Source: Paenibacillus sp. E222 (lineage in GTDB: Bacteria; Bacillota; Bacilli; Paenibacillales; Paenibacillaceae). From it: DNA of 64,000 bases. The notes beneath the pieces are model-generated. The model ran no database searches and had not been told where the DNA came from. It saw nothing but the letters and a program-made list of their open reading frames with translations. The translations under genes and the position numbers were made by a program. Positions 1 to 8,626 of this stretch are shown one piece after another. The DNA lies in assembly GCF_013401555.1 (NCBI RefSeq), contig NZ_CP058552.1:5704001-5768000 (forward strand), in the 5' to 3' direction. Position 1 is the first letter of the stretch. Every line of letters begins with the position of its first letter.

Positions 1-556
1 ACTCCATCGTTTTCGTGCCGATGAACAGCATGACAATCGTACACATCAACCCTTGCGGCCCGATAATGAAGAACGACGAGAACGCCACGATCAGATCGAA
101 GAATAACAGCCCATAACTGATGTTCCAATCCAGATATTTGTTGGCAAGTCGGGCCAGAATAACCGTTCCCGCCGTAGTGCCGCCTACTCTAACAATCAAG
201 CCGATACCCAGACCGGCAAATAATCCACCAAAAATGGTATTGATCCAGAGCTCGTCCGATGCAATCGTCCAGCTCTCGGTCAGGTGCAGGAACAACGAGT
301 TGAACACCACCGCAATAATGGTATACACCGTTGTGGTTCTGTCCAGAAACTTGTACCCCACAATCAGCAGAATACCATTCAGGAGCAAGTTCATCAGTCC
401 TGGAGACCATTCAAAAAGGTAATACAAAATAATTGTAATGCCCGTAACGCCGCCTTCAGCCAGATCATTCGGGATGACGAACAGGTTCACTGCAAGTGCA
501 AACAGAAATGCACCCGCCATAATAAATAGAATATCCGTTATTCTTTTCTTCATCAT
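1..556 (-). CDS. YitT family membrane protein (partial, C-terminus outside window)
   Basis: The reverse strand reads an open frame from an ATG near 556 (or the adjacent ATG at 553) to the window edge, so about 185 N-terminal residues are visible. It begins MMKKRITDILFIMAG and contains several hydrophobic segments, with IPNDLAEGGVTGI and GGTTAGTVILARL, which are typical of the YitT/DUF161 family of multi-pass membrane proteins. In full-length relatives a cytoplasmic DUF2179 domain follows; it would lie outside the window. The biochemical function of the family is not settled. A GGATGGAG sequence precedes the start. It is divergent from the desaturase gene, with about 370 bp between them. Confidence 0.8.
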   Translation of the reverse strand, partial: MMKKRITDILFIMAGAFLFALAVNLFVIPNDLAEGGVTGITIILYYLFEWSPGLMNLLLNGILLIVGYKFLDRTTTVYTIIAVVFNSLFLHLTESWTIASDELWINTIFGGLFAGLGIGLIVRVGGTTAGTVILARLANKYLDWNISYGLLFFDLIVAFSSFFIIGPQGLMCTIVMLFIGTKTME

Positions 557-745
557 GCACTCCATCCAATCCATCAGAAAATCAACCTATCAACCAATTT
601 CATAAGTTGTCATAACCACTCAATGATAGATTCTACCATGCCATGAGCAAAATTTGTATACATAATACAAATTGTTGCGCGAATTGTACAAAGGAATCTG
701 AAATTGCTGTTATTTTAGGCTCTACAGAGCCTATTCACTTCACCA

Positions 746-765
746 CCCATGACAAATGTCATGGG
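746..765. promoter_or_regulatory. Perfect-arm palindrome upstream of des, candidate DesR operator
   Basis: CCCATGACAAATGTCATGGG is a 9-2-9 inverted repeat lying about 65 bp upstream of a possible -10 box (TATACA, 831-836) for the desaturase gene. B. subtilis DesR activates the des promoter from upstream sites, and desK-desR lie immediately downstream here, so this is a good candidate operator. A weaker repeat AGTGT-ACTG-ACACT at 790-803 could be a second site. The assignment is inferred from position and symmetry. Confidence 0.55.
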
Positions 766-804
766 TCATCATTGATATTCATCATTACAGTGTACTGACA
801 CTTA

Positions 805-836
805 TGACTTACTGCACTGGATGCATTCTTATACAA
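805..836 (+). promoter_or_regulatory. Possible des promoter
   Basis: TATACA at 831-836 is a reasonable -10 element. The -35 candidate (ATGACT, 805-810) is poor and spaced 20 bp, as expected for an activator-dependent promoter. The roughly 90-nt leader downstream can form AACGC/GCGTT pairing (about 844-881). The rest of the 557-928 intergenic stretch shows nothing else I can name. Confidence 0.35.
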
Positions 837-928
837 TGATAAAAACGCCTCACTTGGAGACATCTTCCCAGGAAGCGTTCGGTTATAACTGATTACAGTT
901 ATTGACCATCGAAGGAGGACATAAGTCT

Positions 929-1987
929 ATGAGCAGAACCAAAGAAATGGCCCTTAAAAAAGAAGTAACCCCTTATGAGAAAAATAATCTTCGCCTGAGT
1001 ATTCAACAATTAGTGAATTCCATACTGCCATTATTATTATTATGGGCCGCAGCGTACTATAGCTTGTCCGTGTCCTACTGGTTGACATTTCCGATAGCCC
1101 TCGTAGCCTCGGGATTTGTTCTTCGAACGTTTATCATCTTCCATGACTGCTGTCATGGTTCATTCTTTAAGAGCAAACGTGCCAACGACATTCTCGGCAC
1201 CATTACAGGTGTATTAACGCTCACACCGTACCTGCAATGGAAAAACGAGCATTCCATTCACCACGCAACCAGCGGCAATCTGGACAAACGTGGAGTTGGC
1301 GATATCTGGGTGATGACAGTTGAGGAATACAAAGCCGCTTCCCCTTGGGGTCGTTTGTTCTACCGGATTTATCGTAATCCGTTTGTCATGTTCGGTATTG
1401 GACCCATCTATGTGTTCCTTTTTGCCTACCGCTTTAACCGTAAAGGCGCAAGACGCAAAGAACGTATGAATACTCACCTGACTACAGTGTTGATCGTAGC
1501 GCTCTACGCCTCCATGTGCTGGTTGATCGGCTGGCAGGCTTTTGTTCTGGTGCAGGCACCCGTCTTTTTCTTCTCCGGCTTCTTCGGCATCTGGCTGTTC
1601 TACGTACAGCATCAATTTGAAGATACGTACTTTGAAAATGAAGATGAGTGGAGTTATGTGAAGGCTGCTGTAGAAGGTAGTTCATATTATAAATTGCCTA
1701 AACTGCTGCAATGGATCAGTGGCAATATCGGGTTCCACCATGTGCATCACTTGAGCCCACGTGTACCCAACTATTATTTGGAAGAAGCCCATAACGCAAC
1801 ACCGCCATTGCAGAAGGCTACAACGATTACGCTGCGTTCCAGTCTGGCTGCCCTGCGATTCCGTCTGTGGGACGAAGAATCCAAGCAATTTGTCAGTTTC
1901 AGAGAGATCAAAAACTTAACTCGCAAGCCTTACGTTCAACCGCCTATTCGAGTAAACAACCAAGCGAGTCTGACAGAGAAGCCTTAA
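929..1987 (+). CDS. des: Acyl-lipid fatty acid desaturase (Des-like)
   Basis: Membrane desaturase that introduces double bonds into phospholipid acyl chains, increasing membrane fluidity in the cold. The three histidine boxes of the family are visible: HDCCH, HSIHH and HHVHH, separated by hydrophobic helices. The protein is 352 aa, matching B. subtilis Des. I chose ATG 929 because GAAGGAGGAC lies 9-10 nt upstream; an in-frame TTG at 902 has no ribosome site. desK and desR follow on the same strand after about 93 bp, which makes thermal control by that two-component system very likely. Confidence in family is high; the double-bond position cannot be read from sequence. Confidence 0.93.
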   Translation: MSRTKEMALKKEVTPYEKNNLRLSIQQLVNSILPLLLLWAAAYYSLSVSYWLTFPIALVASGFVLRTFIIFHDCCHGSFFKSKRANDILGTITGVLTLTPYLQWKNEHSIHHATSGNLDKRGVGDIWVMTVEEYKAASPWGRLFYRIYRNPFVMFGIGPIYVFLFAYRFNRKGARRKERMNTHLTTVLIVALYASMCWLIGWQAFVLVQAPVFFFSGFFGIWLFYVQHQFEDTYFENEDEWSYVKAAVEGSSYYKLPKLLQWISGNIGFHHVHHLSPRVPNYYLEEAHNATPPLQKATTITLRSSLAALRFRLWDEESKQFVSFREIKNLTRKPYVQPPIRVNNQASLTEKP

Positions 1988-2080
1988 CTCTGTCGGATTC
2001 GTTTTCTTGTATTCAAGCTAAAGTCGTGCTACAGTCAGGCTAAGTTTGAGTACAATGCAAGTCCGAGGAGGAGAATTTTC

Positions 2081-3229
2081 ATTCAAAAGTGGATGCAGCT
2101 CTTTTATAAAAATACAGGTTTGAATCCGTATGTATGGCTCGTCTTTTTCATCCTACCCTTCTATTATATTTCACAATATTCCAAATTGTGGCCCATGGTG
2201 GCGGGAATTTTCATCATTCTGTTCTTCTTTGTTTGTTATCTGCTTGCCTTCATCACAAAGGGCTGGCAGGTGTATATGTGGATTGGACTGTTGATCGCCA
2301 TATCGATTACGATGACCATCGCCTATGATTATGCCTATTTCTCATTGTTTCTTGCTTTTTTTATTGGGAATATTAAAAATAAAGCCGGTTTCTTCACCCT
2401 CTATTCGGTGAACCTGGCAGCCAGTTTTCTAACCATTAATTATAGTTTCATCAAACAGAGCACCCTATTGCTCAGTCAGTTCCCGTTTGTATTCATTACT
2501 CTTATGGCATCCATACTGCTTCCGATCAGTACGTATAACAAAAATAAGCGTGAACAGCTGGAAGGCCAACTGGAGAACGCCAACAAACGGCTGGATGATC
2601 TTGTGAAAATGGAAGAGCGGCAGCGTATCGCACGTGATCTGCACGATACCCTTGGACAAAAGCTCTCTCTCATCGGTCTGAAAACCGATCTGGCGAAGCG
2701 TCTGCTTCGCATGAATCCTGATCAGGCCGAGATTGAACTGAACGATCTGAGACAGACAGCAAGTACCGCACTAAAGGAAGTTCGGGAAATGGTAACGACC
2801 ATGCGTGGCACACAACTGGTGGATGAACTGTTTCGTGCGGAACAGATTTTAAAGGCCGCTTCCATTGAATATGTACTTGAAGGCAATCCGAAGTTGCAGG
2901 ATACGTCACAACTAAACGAAAATGTACTCGGCATGTGTCTGAAAGAAGCCGTTACGAATGTCGTCAAACACAGTCAGGCAGCAGTATGCACCATCCGTAT
3001 CGAGGAAACACTGTCCGATAATATAATAACGGTGCAAGATAACGGGGTCGGAATCGAACGTACCCGCAAGCAAGAACGGCGCGGTACCGGAATCTTGGGG
3101 ATGAAAGAACGACTTGAATTTGTGAACGGTTGTCTGGATATTCGTTCGGGAGCAGACATGGAAGGTACAGGCATTGTCATCCATGTTCCCAAGCTGGTCC
3201 GCAAACCGATAAAGGAGGTTGAACAATGA
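2081..3229 (+). CDS. desK: DesK-like thermosensor histidine kinase
   Basis: Membrane histidine kinase/phosphatase of the HPK7 (NarL-partner) class that senses membrane thickness and phosphorylates DesR. The N-terminal ~145 residues hold five or so transmembrane segments. Then come a coiled coil, the H-box ERQRIARDLHDTLGQ and an HATPase region with NVVKHSQA, DNGVGI and GTGILGM. The first ATG (2093) lies 19 nt from the GAGGAGGAG site at 2065-2073, whereas ATT 2081 is 7 nt away. Starting at ATT gives 382 aa, puts the phospho-histidine at residue 188 and a lysine at residue 10, the numbers I recall for B. subtilis DesK. I therefore favour ATT. If that is wrong, the gene starts at 2093 (378 aa). 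It overlaps desR by 4 nt. Confidence 0.9.
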   Translation: MQKWMQLFYKNTGLNPYVWLVFFILPFYYISQYSKLWPMVAGIFIILFFFVCYLLAFITKGWQVYMWIGLLIAISITMTIAYDYAYFSLFLAFFIGNIKNKAGFFTLYSVNLAASFLTINYSFIKQSTLLLSQFPFVFITLMASILLPISTYNKNKREQLEGQLENANKRLDDLVKMEERQRIARDLHDTLGQKLSLIGLKTDLAKRLLRMNPDQAEIELNDLRQTASTALKEVREMVTTMRGTQLVDELFRAEQILKAASIEYVLEGNPKLQDTSQLNENVLGMCLKEAVTNVVKHSQAAVCTIRIEETLSDNIITVQDNGVGIERTRKQERRGTGILGMKERLEFVNGCLDIRSGADMEGTGIVIHVPKLVRKPIKEVEQ

Positions 3230-3825
3230 TCAGGATCGTAATCGCCGAAGACCAGCGTATGATGCTCGGAGCCTTGTCTTCCCTGCTCAATCTGGAAGAG
3301 GATATGGAAGTGGTAGGTCGCGCAAGCAATGGACAGGAAGCTCTTGCTCTCGTCAGAGAGCTTACACCAGACATCTGTCTGATGGACATTGAAATGCCTG
3401 TCAAAAGTGGCCTGGAGGCCGCTGAGGAACTTAAAGGCCTGAACTGTAAAGTCATAATTTTGACAACCTTTGCCCGGACCGGATATTTCGAGCGTGCTTT
3501 GAAAGGCGGTGTACGCGGGTATCTATTAAAGGATAGCCCGATTGAGGAACTGGCCGAAGCCATCCGTCAGGTCATGAATGGTAGACGTATTTTTGCACCC
3601 GACCTGGTAGACGAGGCTTATGTTCAGGAGAACCCGCTGACCGAACGTGAAAATGCCGTTCTCGGCCTGATGGCAGACGGTAAAAATACAAAGGAAATAG
3701 CCGGACATTTATTCATTACAACCGGTACGGTGCGAAATTACATCTCTATTATCCTCAACAAGTTAAATGCAAGTAACCGCATTGAAGCCATCACCCGTTC
3801 CAAAGAAAAAGGGTGGTTCAAATGA
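3226..3825 (+). CDS. desR: DesR-like response regulator
   Basis: Two-domain NarL/FixJ response regulator, 199 aa. The receiver domain carries the phospho-acceptor D54 in CLMDIEMP, the acidic residues E8-D9, the T of ILTTFA and the K of LLKDSP. The C-terminal LuxR-type helix-turn-helix runs over about residues 130-195 (LTERENAVLGLMADG, KNTKEIAGHLFITTGTV). D54 is the same position as in B. subtilis DesR. The start overlaps the desK stop (ATGA) and has AAAGGAGG upstream, indicating translational coupling. Its target is presumably the desaturase promoter upstream. Confidence 0.93.
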   Translation: MIRIVIAEDQRMMLGALSSLLNLEEDMEVVGRASNGQEALALVRELTPDICLMDIEMPVKSGLEAAEELKGLNCKVIILTTFARTGYFERALKGGVRGYLLKDSPIEELAEAIRQVMNGRRIFAPDLVDEAYVQENPLTERENAVLGLMADGKNTKEIAGHLFITTGTVRNYISIILNKLNASNRIEAITRSKEKGWFK

Positions 3826-3854
3826 AAGTACCGCTTTAACCCAATGAAACATAA

Positions 3855-3894
3855 ATAAGCAAGGCACACCGTACCATCGGTGCACCTTGCTTAT
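3855..3894. terminator. Hairpin between convergent desR and lipoprotein genes
   Basis: ATAAGCAAGG-ca-CACCG pairs with CGGTG-ca-CCTTGCTTAT around a six-base loop. No long T-run follows on either strand, so it may act together with the neighbouring hairpin. Confidence 0.45.
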
Positions 3895-3903
3895 ACAAGG
3901 ATA

Positions 3904-3946
3904 GGCTGGTATGGAGCATTCGCTCCGCGCCAGCCTGTTTCCTTTT
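3904..3946 (+). terminator. Terminator of des-desKR region
   Basis: GGCTGG (3904-3909) pairs with CCAGCC (3930-3935), with an inner GGAGC/GCTCC stem, followed by TGTTTCCTTTT on the plus strand. Confidence 0.55.
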
Positions 3947-3969
3947 GAAGCTTTATTTTGGATCCATGT

Positions 3970-4878
3970 TTATTTCACAGAAACAACCATACCCAAAGCT
4001 TCCAGTGGCACCTGCTCGGTCTGGAGCTGATGAATCTGCTTGCCGTCTTGCCAGGAGATCGTTACATTGACGCTTTTACCACCGCTCGGATACTCCACGT
4101 TAACGAATCCCTTATCCTTTGGTGCAGGCAGTGTGTGGGACTCCAGGTATTCAACCATTCTCTTCGCAATCCCCGGATTATTCATGTTATCTTCGGAAAC
4201 GGATCGAATTTGAAGCGTCCATCTACCTTCTGTCCAAGTCAGATACTGACTGCCCGCCGCGCCTTCAGTCATCCCCTTGATGCCATGTCCCAGATCCACA
4301 GTCATGTCCTTAGGAATGTTTTTCAAATCTGTCTCAGGGAAAATATCGGTACTGTTTGGATCTTTATACGTCTTCACTTCATAGGATGCCAGAACAGGCA
4401 CCTTGCTGCCAGAGGCCGTCAACGAAGCATCATTCACCGCAACAGACTGGTCAGTGGAATAAAAGTTGATGTGGAACGCATCTGAAGTATTCGATGTGAT
4501 CGATGCAGTCAGATGTTTTCCCTTTTCCAGGGAAAATGAAGTAGGTAACGAAGCGTTCTTCATCTTCAGCTGACTGCGAATGTCCTGAATGACATCGTTC
4601 GCACTTTGCTGGGGTTGACCGCCACTGCCCGTTTCCGAATTCGATGTCCCGCTTCCTGCAGAACCTTCGGTCTCCGTTGTTCCTGTGGTATCTGTTCCGC
4701 TATCTTTCGTTCCATTGGAGAAATCGGCTCCTCCACTGCCTGACTGAGCCTGCTCGCCAGCCGCGGGGGACGTGTTGTCCGCTGATGATGGTGTGGTAGC
4801 CTGGCCACCACACCCCGCAAGAGCAAGCAGCACTGCTGTCGTCACAGGGATCGTCATCCATAATTTAGGTTTGTTCAT
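3970..4878 (-). CDS. Putative lipoprotein of unknown function
   Basis: A 302-aa secreted lipoprotein. It has a signal peptide with lipobox LALAGC (lipidated Cys about residue 23), then a ~75-residue Ser/Thr/Gly/Glu-rich low-complexity linker, then a folded C-terminal region of about 200 residues. The C-terminal part (for example FVNVEYPSGGKSVNVTISW) has no motif I can name. AAGGAGG lies 8 nt before the ATG. A polysaccharide deacetylase gene is about 60 bp upstream on the same strand, so both may act at the cell surface. Known only as a conserved Paenibacillus-type hypothetical; no enzymatic role is claimed. Confidence 0.75.
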   Translation of the reverse strand: MNKPKLWMTIPVTTAVLLALAGCGGQATTPSSADNTSPAAGEQAQSGSGGADFSNGTKDSGTDTTGTTETEGSAGSGTSNSETGSGGQPQQSANDVIQDIRSQLKMKNASLPTSFSLEKGKHLTASITSNTSDAFHINFYSTDQSVAVNDASLTASGSKVPVLASYEVKTYKDPNSTDIFPETDLKNIPKDMTVDLGHGIKGMTEGAAGSQYLTWTEGRWTLQIRSVSEDNMNNPGIAKRMVEYLESHTLPAPKDKGFVNVEYPSGGKSVNVTISWQDGKQIHQLQTEQVPLEALGMVVSVK

Positions 4879-4938
4879 GTTGTTGTCCTCCTTGAAGCTG
4901 TTATTGAGATTAGCTTATTTTTTTACCTAGCCATCATT

Positions 4939-5679
4939 TTAACGTTTGTCATTCCAGAAATTCACGGGCTGTTCTTTCTTCGTCAGCACTTCAAACTGGT
5001 AGCCTTCTGCTTTCAGTGTTTTTAACACTTGCGGAAGTACTTTCAATGTCGCTTCCTGGTCGTGCATCAGTACCACAGGGGTGGTTCCGTTCTTTTGCAC
5101 ATTATGGATCTGCTTCATCACGCTGTTGTAGACTTTCTGATGATCCTTCTTGTATTTCCAATCTTCGGAATCAACATTCCAATCCCACAGATGGAATCCC
5201 CCCTGCCCCAGTAGAACATTGCGATATGCGGATTTGAGATACGGCTTGCTGCCGTACGGAGTACGAACGAGACTGGTTTTGACACCTGCCACTTTATTCA
5301 AGCTTTCATTGGCCTGCTGCATCTCTTTCAAACCACTGTATGCGGATTTATAAAATTTACCGGGAACATGCGTTACGCCGTGCAAGCCCAATCCATGTCC
5401 GTCTGCAACAATACGCTTGGTCGCCTTCTGAAACTTCACCATCTGAGGTCCCAGCATGAAGAATGTCGCCTTGGCGTTGTACTGATCCAAGATATCCAGT
5501 AATTGTCCCGTGTGGGCGGTCGGCCCATCATCGAAAGTTAGATATATGATCTTGGAGCTCGCTTTATTTCCGGCATTCTTGGATGCGGATGGTGCAGCTG
5601 AAGCCGATTGCGGCAATAGCAATGGAATAATCAATAGAATAGCAAGTGCAGTGATGAACGTTTTACGAATATGTAGCAT
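4939..5679 (-). CDS. Secreted polysaccharide deacetylase (CE4, NodB domain)
   Basis: Extracellular metal-dependent deacetylase of the CE4 family acting on N-acetylated cell-wall sugars. A signal peptide (residues 1-28, ending SASA-A) precedes the NodB domain. All five CE4 motifs can be seen: TFDDGP (catalytic base and metal Asp), HGVTH (metal His pair), RTPYG, DWNVDSEDW and VLMHD. Length is 246 aa, short for the family, so there is no extra binding domain. GGGAGA lies 9 nt before the ATG. Substrate (peptidoglycan GlcNAc or MurNAc, or a polysaccharide) cannot be decided from sequence. Confidence 0.9.
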   Translation of the reverse strand: MLHIRKTFITALAILLIIPLLLPQSASAAPSASKNAGNKASSKIIYLTFDDGPTAHTGQLLDILDQYNAKATFFMLGPQMVKFQKATKRIVADGHGLGLHGVTHVPGKFYKSAYSGLKEMQQANESLNKVAGVKTSLVRTPYGSKPYLKSAYRNVLLGQGGFHLWDWNVDSEDWKYKKDHQKVYNSVMKQIHNVQKNGTTPVVLMHDQEATLKVLPQVLKTLKAEGYQFEVLTKKEQPVNFWNDKR

Positions 5680-5986
5680 AATAAAAGTCTCCCTTATGTC
5701 TTGTATTTCCCCGGGTGTCTATGTTTCTCTCATTGCAGCCCTTGGCGATAATCCTAATACTATCAAAAAGAGTGCGTCCCATTCTCGCTTCAAATGCTAC
5801 GTTCGAGTTACACTTTTGTCAGATTACCCAAAAAAATAAAACGAATTTGATAGATTTGCTCGAAAAAGAACATCCGTCGGGATAGATCCATATTGACATA
5901 TATTCTATTAACCCAAATTGTGGTTTCTGATAGATTCATTTCTGGAATTTAAATGAAGCAAGCGAAGAAGCTTAAAATGGTATAAC
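5680..5986. other. Intergenic stretch, no gene found
   Basis: About 300 bp between the deacetylase start and the ferritin terminator. It is AT-rich. A minus-strand CTGACA-17-TAGCAT pair near 5800-5830 could be a deacetylase promoter, but the match is weak. No coding sequence with a ribosome site was found. Confidence 0.4.
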
Positions 5987-6012
5987 AAAAAAGCCTGCTC
6001 AAGAGCAGACTT
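5987..6012 (-). terminator. Ferritin gene terminator
   Basis: On the minus strand CTGCTC-TT-GAGCAG is followed by GCTTTTTTG, a standard intrinsic terminator 60-90 nt after the ferritin stop. Confidence 0.85.
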
Positions 6013-6075
6013 TTCATATGTAGATCAATTTTCTTGTCGTTCGGATCAATCCTGATTGCTTTGCTTCGTCTCCTC

Positions 6076-6579
6076 TTACTCTGCAGGAGCTGTAAACGAA
6101 CGTTTACCAAATTCAGCGTCCAGCATGTAGAAAGCATTGCTGTCTTTTTCGATGCGGCGCAGCTTCTGGATGATATTATCAAACAGAGCTTCCTCTTCGA
6201 CCTGCTCATCGATGAACCATTTCAGGAAATACATCGTGGCATGTTCACGCTCATTGAGAGCAATGTCAGCCAGATTGTAGAATTTCTTCGTATTTTGCTG
6301 CTCGTGTGCATATCCGTGTTCAAACACGTCCAGCATGGAGGAATATTCATTCTTCGGCTCTGGCAATGCAGCAAGGGTTGCACGTTGTCCGCGGTCATTC
6401 AGGAATTTGTATATTTTCATCGCATGGAACCGCTCTTCCTCAGCTTGTACGATGAAAAAGTTGGCAAATCCGTCCAAGCTTTCGCCGGAACAGTATGCGG
6501 CCATCGCCTGATATACGTGAGCCGAATAAAATTCGAAGTTCATCTGTTCGTTCAAAGCTTCTGTCAACTCTTTACTCAT
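6076..6579 (-). CDS. ftn: Ferritin (non-haem iron storage)
   Basis: Cytosolic iron-storage protein that oxidises Fe(II) and stores it in a 24-mer shell. The 167-aa length fits bacterial ferritin. Ferroxidase-centre residues are in place: E16 in MNFEFYSAH, then E49 and H52 in EEERFH. Further candidates are E in YAHEQQNT and Q in FIDEQVEEE. GAGGTG lies about 9 nt before the ATG, and an intrinsic terminator follows. I see no clear Fur or PerR box upstream. Confidence 0.93.
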   Translation of the reverse strand: MSKELTEALNEQMNFEFYSAHVYQAMAAYCSGESLDGFANFFIVQAEEERFHAMKIYKFLNDRGQRATLAALPEPKNEYSSMLDVFEHGYAHEQQNTKKFYNLADIALNEREHATMYFLKWFIDEQVEEEALFDNIIQKLRRIEKDSNAFYMLDAEFGKRSFTAPAE

Positions 6580-6753
6580 TAGGGATACACCTCATTCTTT
6601 CTCTAGGGATGGTTTTATTTTATCATAACGTCCACACGACTGATATCGAAATTTCTACAAAATTCGCCAATGACTGATTGCATCTCTTCCTATATAATTA
6701 CATAGTTCTCGCTCTAAAATTATTTCATTCTGGAAGGCAGGCCATTTTATTTC

Positions 6754-8016
6754 ATGAACACATCTTCTTCGCAGCTCAAAAAAACGATAGGCATGCCGCA
6801 AGCTGTTGCGCTTTATATAAGTGCAGTTCTCGGTTCAGGTGTCCTGATTGTACCCGGACTTGCTGCCGAACTCGCAGGACCGGCTTCACTTCTCGCCTGG
6901 GGAGGCATGGTGCTGCTCATTCTTCCGCTTGCCCTGTCCATGGGATTACTTTCGGCCCGTTACCCCGACGCAGGCGGTGTATCACACTTCGTTACCCTCG
7001 CTTTTGGACAACGGGCAGGAGCCATAGTTGGCTGGTTCTTTCTAATGTCCGTTCCCATCGGTGCTCCTGTAGCTGCCCTTACAGGTGCAGGCTATATGAC
7101 AGCTGCGCTGGGACTCGGGGAAGGATACAGAACAGCGATTGCCGCCCTCATGCTGGCGGTTGGACTGATCATTAACATCGTGGGCATGCAGGTCGCCGGA
7201 AAGGTACAGATTGGGGTTGTGCTGGCGATTCTTATCGTGCTTGTCATGGCATTTGTGTTCGCAATTCCGAATATGAAATCCATACATTACACACCCTTTA
7301 TGCCGAGTGGCTGGGTCAGCGTGGGACAGGCTGGAGCCATTCTGTTCTGGTGCTTTATCGGTTGGGAAGCTGTATCTCACCTGTCTGAAGAATTTACTGA
7401 TCCCCGCAAGGCCGCTATTAAAGGCGTAACGATTGCAGCCATCATTGTAGGTGTGCTCTATTTCTTGACTGCACTGGCGACAGTCGGAACTCAAAGCTAT
7501 CTCCATGGCGGAGCAGATGTCTCTCTCGTATGGATTATTAGTCAGGCTCTCGGTTCCTGGGGTGGGTTACTTGCTGGACTGACTGGCATATTTATTTGCA
7601 CCGCTACGGTCATTGCATACGCTGGTGCCGCATCCCGTGTCGCCTATGCACTGGCAAGACAAGGATCTGCCCCGCAATGGATGTCCCGCTTATCCAGTCG
7701 GTACCATACACCCATTGCTGCAATCGGCTTCCTGGCCATCTGTTTTACTCTGGTGTTGTGCATATACGGATCAGGTCTCGTGTCACTCACGACATTGATT
7801 CAGCTGCCCAATGCAACCTTTATTCTCACATACCTTGGCGGATGCGCAGCCGGAATACGTTTACTCAAGGGCAGTCGTACTGGGGTAACCATCAGTTGGA
7901 TTTCCTTTGTGGCGACGGCCATTGTGTTCCCTTTTGCCGGGTGGGCCGTTCTCTACCCTGTGGTGATCGTTGTCCTCTATGGCCTAGTCAGCCGCAAACA
8001 ACAAGACAAAATATAA
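6754..8016 (+). CDS. APC-superfamily amino acid permease
   Basis: A 420-aa inner-membrane transporter with about 12 hydrophobic helices. It has the APC signature near the N-terminus (VALYISAVLGSGVLIVPG, TM1 with the GSG break), VGWFFLMSVPIGAP, and WEAVSHLSEEFTDPRKA between TM6 and TM7. The overall pattern resembles YjeH-type exporters/permeases, but substrate cannot be predicted. GGAAGGCAGG lies upstream at a long spacing. The gene is monocistronic and ends at a bidirectional terminator. Confidence 0.85.
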   Translation: MNTSSSQLKKTIGMPQAVALYISAVLGSGVLIVPGLAAELAGPASLLAWGGMVLLILPLALSMGLLSARYPDAGGVSHFVTLAFGQRAGAIVGWFFLMSVPIGAPVAALTGAGYMTAALGLGEGYRTAIAALMLAVGLIINIVGMQVAGKVQIGVVLAILIVLVMAFVFAIPNMKSIHYTPFMPSGWVSVGQAGAILFWCFIGWEAVSHLSEEFTDPRKAAIKGVTIAAIIVGVLYFLTALATVGTQSYLHGGADVSLVWIISQALGSWGGLLAGLTGIFICTATVIAYAGAASRVAYALARQGSAPQWMSRLSSRYHTPIAAIGFLAICFTLVLCIYGSGLVSLTTLIQLPNATFILTYLGGCAAGIRLLKGSRTGVTISWISFVATAIVFPFAGWAVLYPVVIVVLYGLVSRKQQDKI

Positions 8017-8020
8017 ACAA

Positions 8021-8052
8021 AAAAAGCTCTGCCGGTATGGCAGAGCTTCCTT
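8021..8052. terminator. Bidirectional terminator
   Basis: AAGCTCTGCC (8024-8033) pairs perfectly with GGCAGAGCTT (8039-8048). There is an A-run on the left and T-rich sequence on the right. It serves the permease (+) and the small spore-protein gene (-). Confidence 0.85.
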
Positions 8053-8072
8053 TATTCATCTTGAATAAATCA

Positions 8073-8192
8073 TTATACCAGGAACGCTTTGGAGATGATA
8101 ACCAACAGGATGAACAGAACCAGAATGGCACCTACAGAAGTAAAACCTCCGTATCCGTAGCCTCTTGCTTCTCCACCTAATACTTCGCTCAT
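8073..8192 (-). CDS. YjcZ-family small sporulation protein
   Basis: A 39-aa protein starting MSEVLGGEARGYGYGG and ending in one hydrophobic helix (GAILVLFILLVIISKAFLV). This is the pattern of the YjcZ/SscA-like family of tiny Gly/Tyr plus single-helix proteins made by spore formers, probably associated with spore or forespore membranes. AGGAGG sits 8 nt before the ATG. It lies head-to-tail downstream of the YolD-like gene on the minus strand. The molecular role is unknown. Confidence 0.85.
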   Translation of the reverse strand: MSEVLGGEARGYGYGGFTSVGAILVLFILLVIISKAFLV

Positions 8193-8298
8193 TGACCGTA
8201 CCTCCTCTGCAACAGGTATGGGTTATCTTATGCAGGGAGAATAGATTTGACAGGGCTGATGCCCTGTTTCAGATCCAGTTTATCATTTTTTCTTCTTT

Positions 8299-8556
8299 TC
8301 AATACCGTGGAGAATCAATACGCATAATATCAAGGAACGGCACTTTGGCCGTAAATTCTTCCTCTGTATACTCCACATGCACTAGCCGGGTACGTGAATC
8401 CAGCTTCACAATAACCCCTTGAACCTGATCTTCCTTGCCCCATACGGTCAGCAACACTTCCGAACGTTCATGAAACGCTTCAACTAATTGGTTCCCCAGC
8501 TCTTCCAGTTCAAACTCGTCCCGGGTAGGTCTTTTTGCAACTTTTGCTTTTGCCAA
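8299..8556 (-). CDS. YolD-like family protein
   Basis: An 85-aa cytosolic protein with the YolD-like pattern: FELEELGNQLVEAF, then VLLTVWGKEDQVQGVIVKLD, then VHVEYTEEEFTAKVPFLDIM. I start it at TTG 8556 because AGAGGAGG lies 8 nt upstream, giving an N-terminus MAKAKVAKRPTRDEFEL. The longer frame to 8619 lacks a ribosome site and runs into a plausible promoter. YolD-like proteins often sit beside Y-family DNA polymerases (UvrX type); none is present here. Function unknown. Confidence 0.8.
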   Translation of the reverse strand: MAKAKVAKRPTRDEFELEELGNQLVEAFHERSEVLLTVWGKEDQVQGVIVKLDSRTRLVHVEYTEEEFTAKVPFLDIMRIDSPRY

Positions 8557-8626
8557 TGTAGCGGCCTCCTCTATAGCTAATCCGACGTCCCGAATCCACG
8601 GGTTATTTGCCGAGGTCATATTTAAT

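Noticed and set aside
3958..4485. 175-codon plus-strand frame opposite the lipoprotein gene
   Set aside because: The minus-strand frame has a lipobox and ribosome site; the plus frame has no recognisable features.
5894..5925. TTGACA on the plus strand near 5894
   Set aside because: No matching -10 at suitable spacing and no plus-strand gene follows within 800 bp.
5949..6209. 86-codon minus-strand open frame beside ferritin
   Set aside because: It overlaps the ferritin gene and its terminator in another frame and has no ribosome site.
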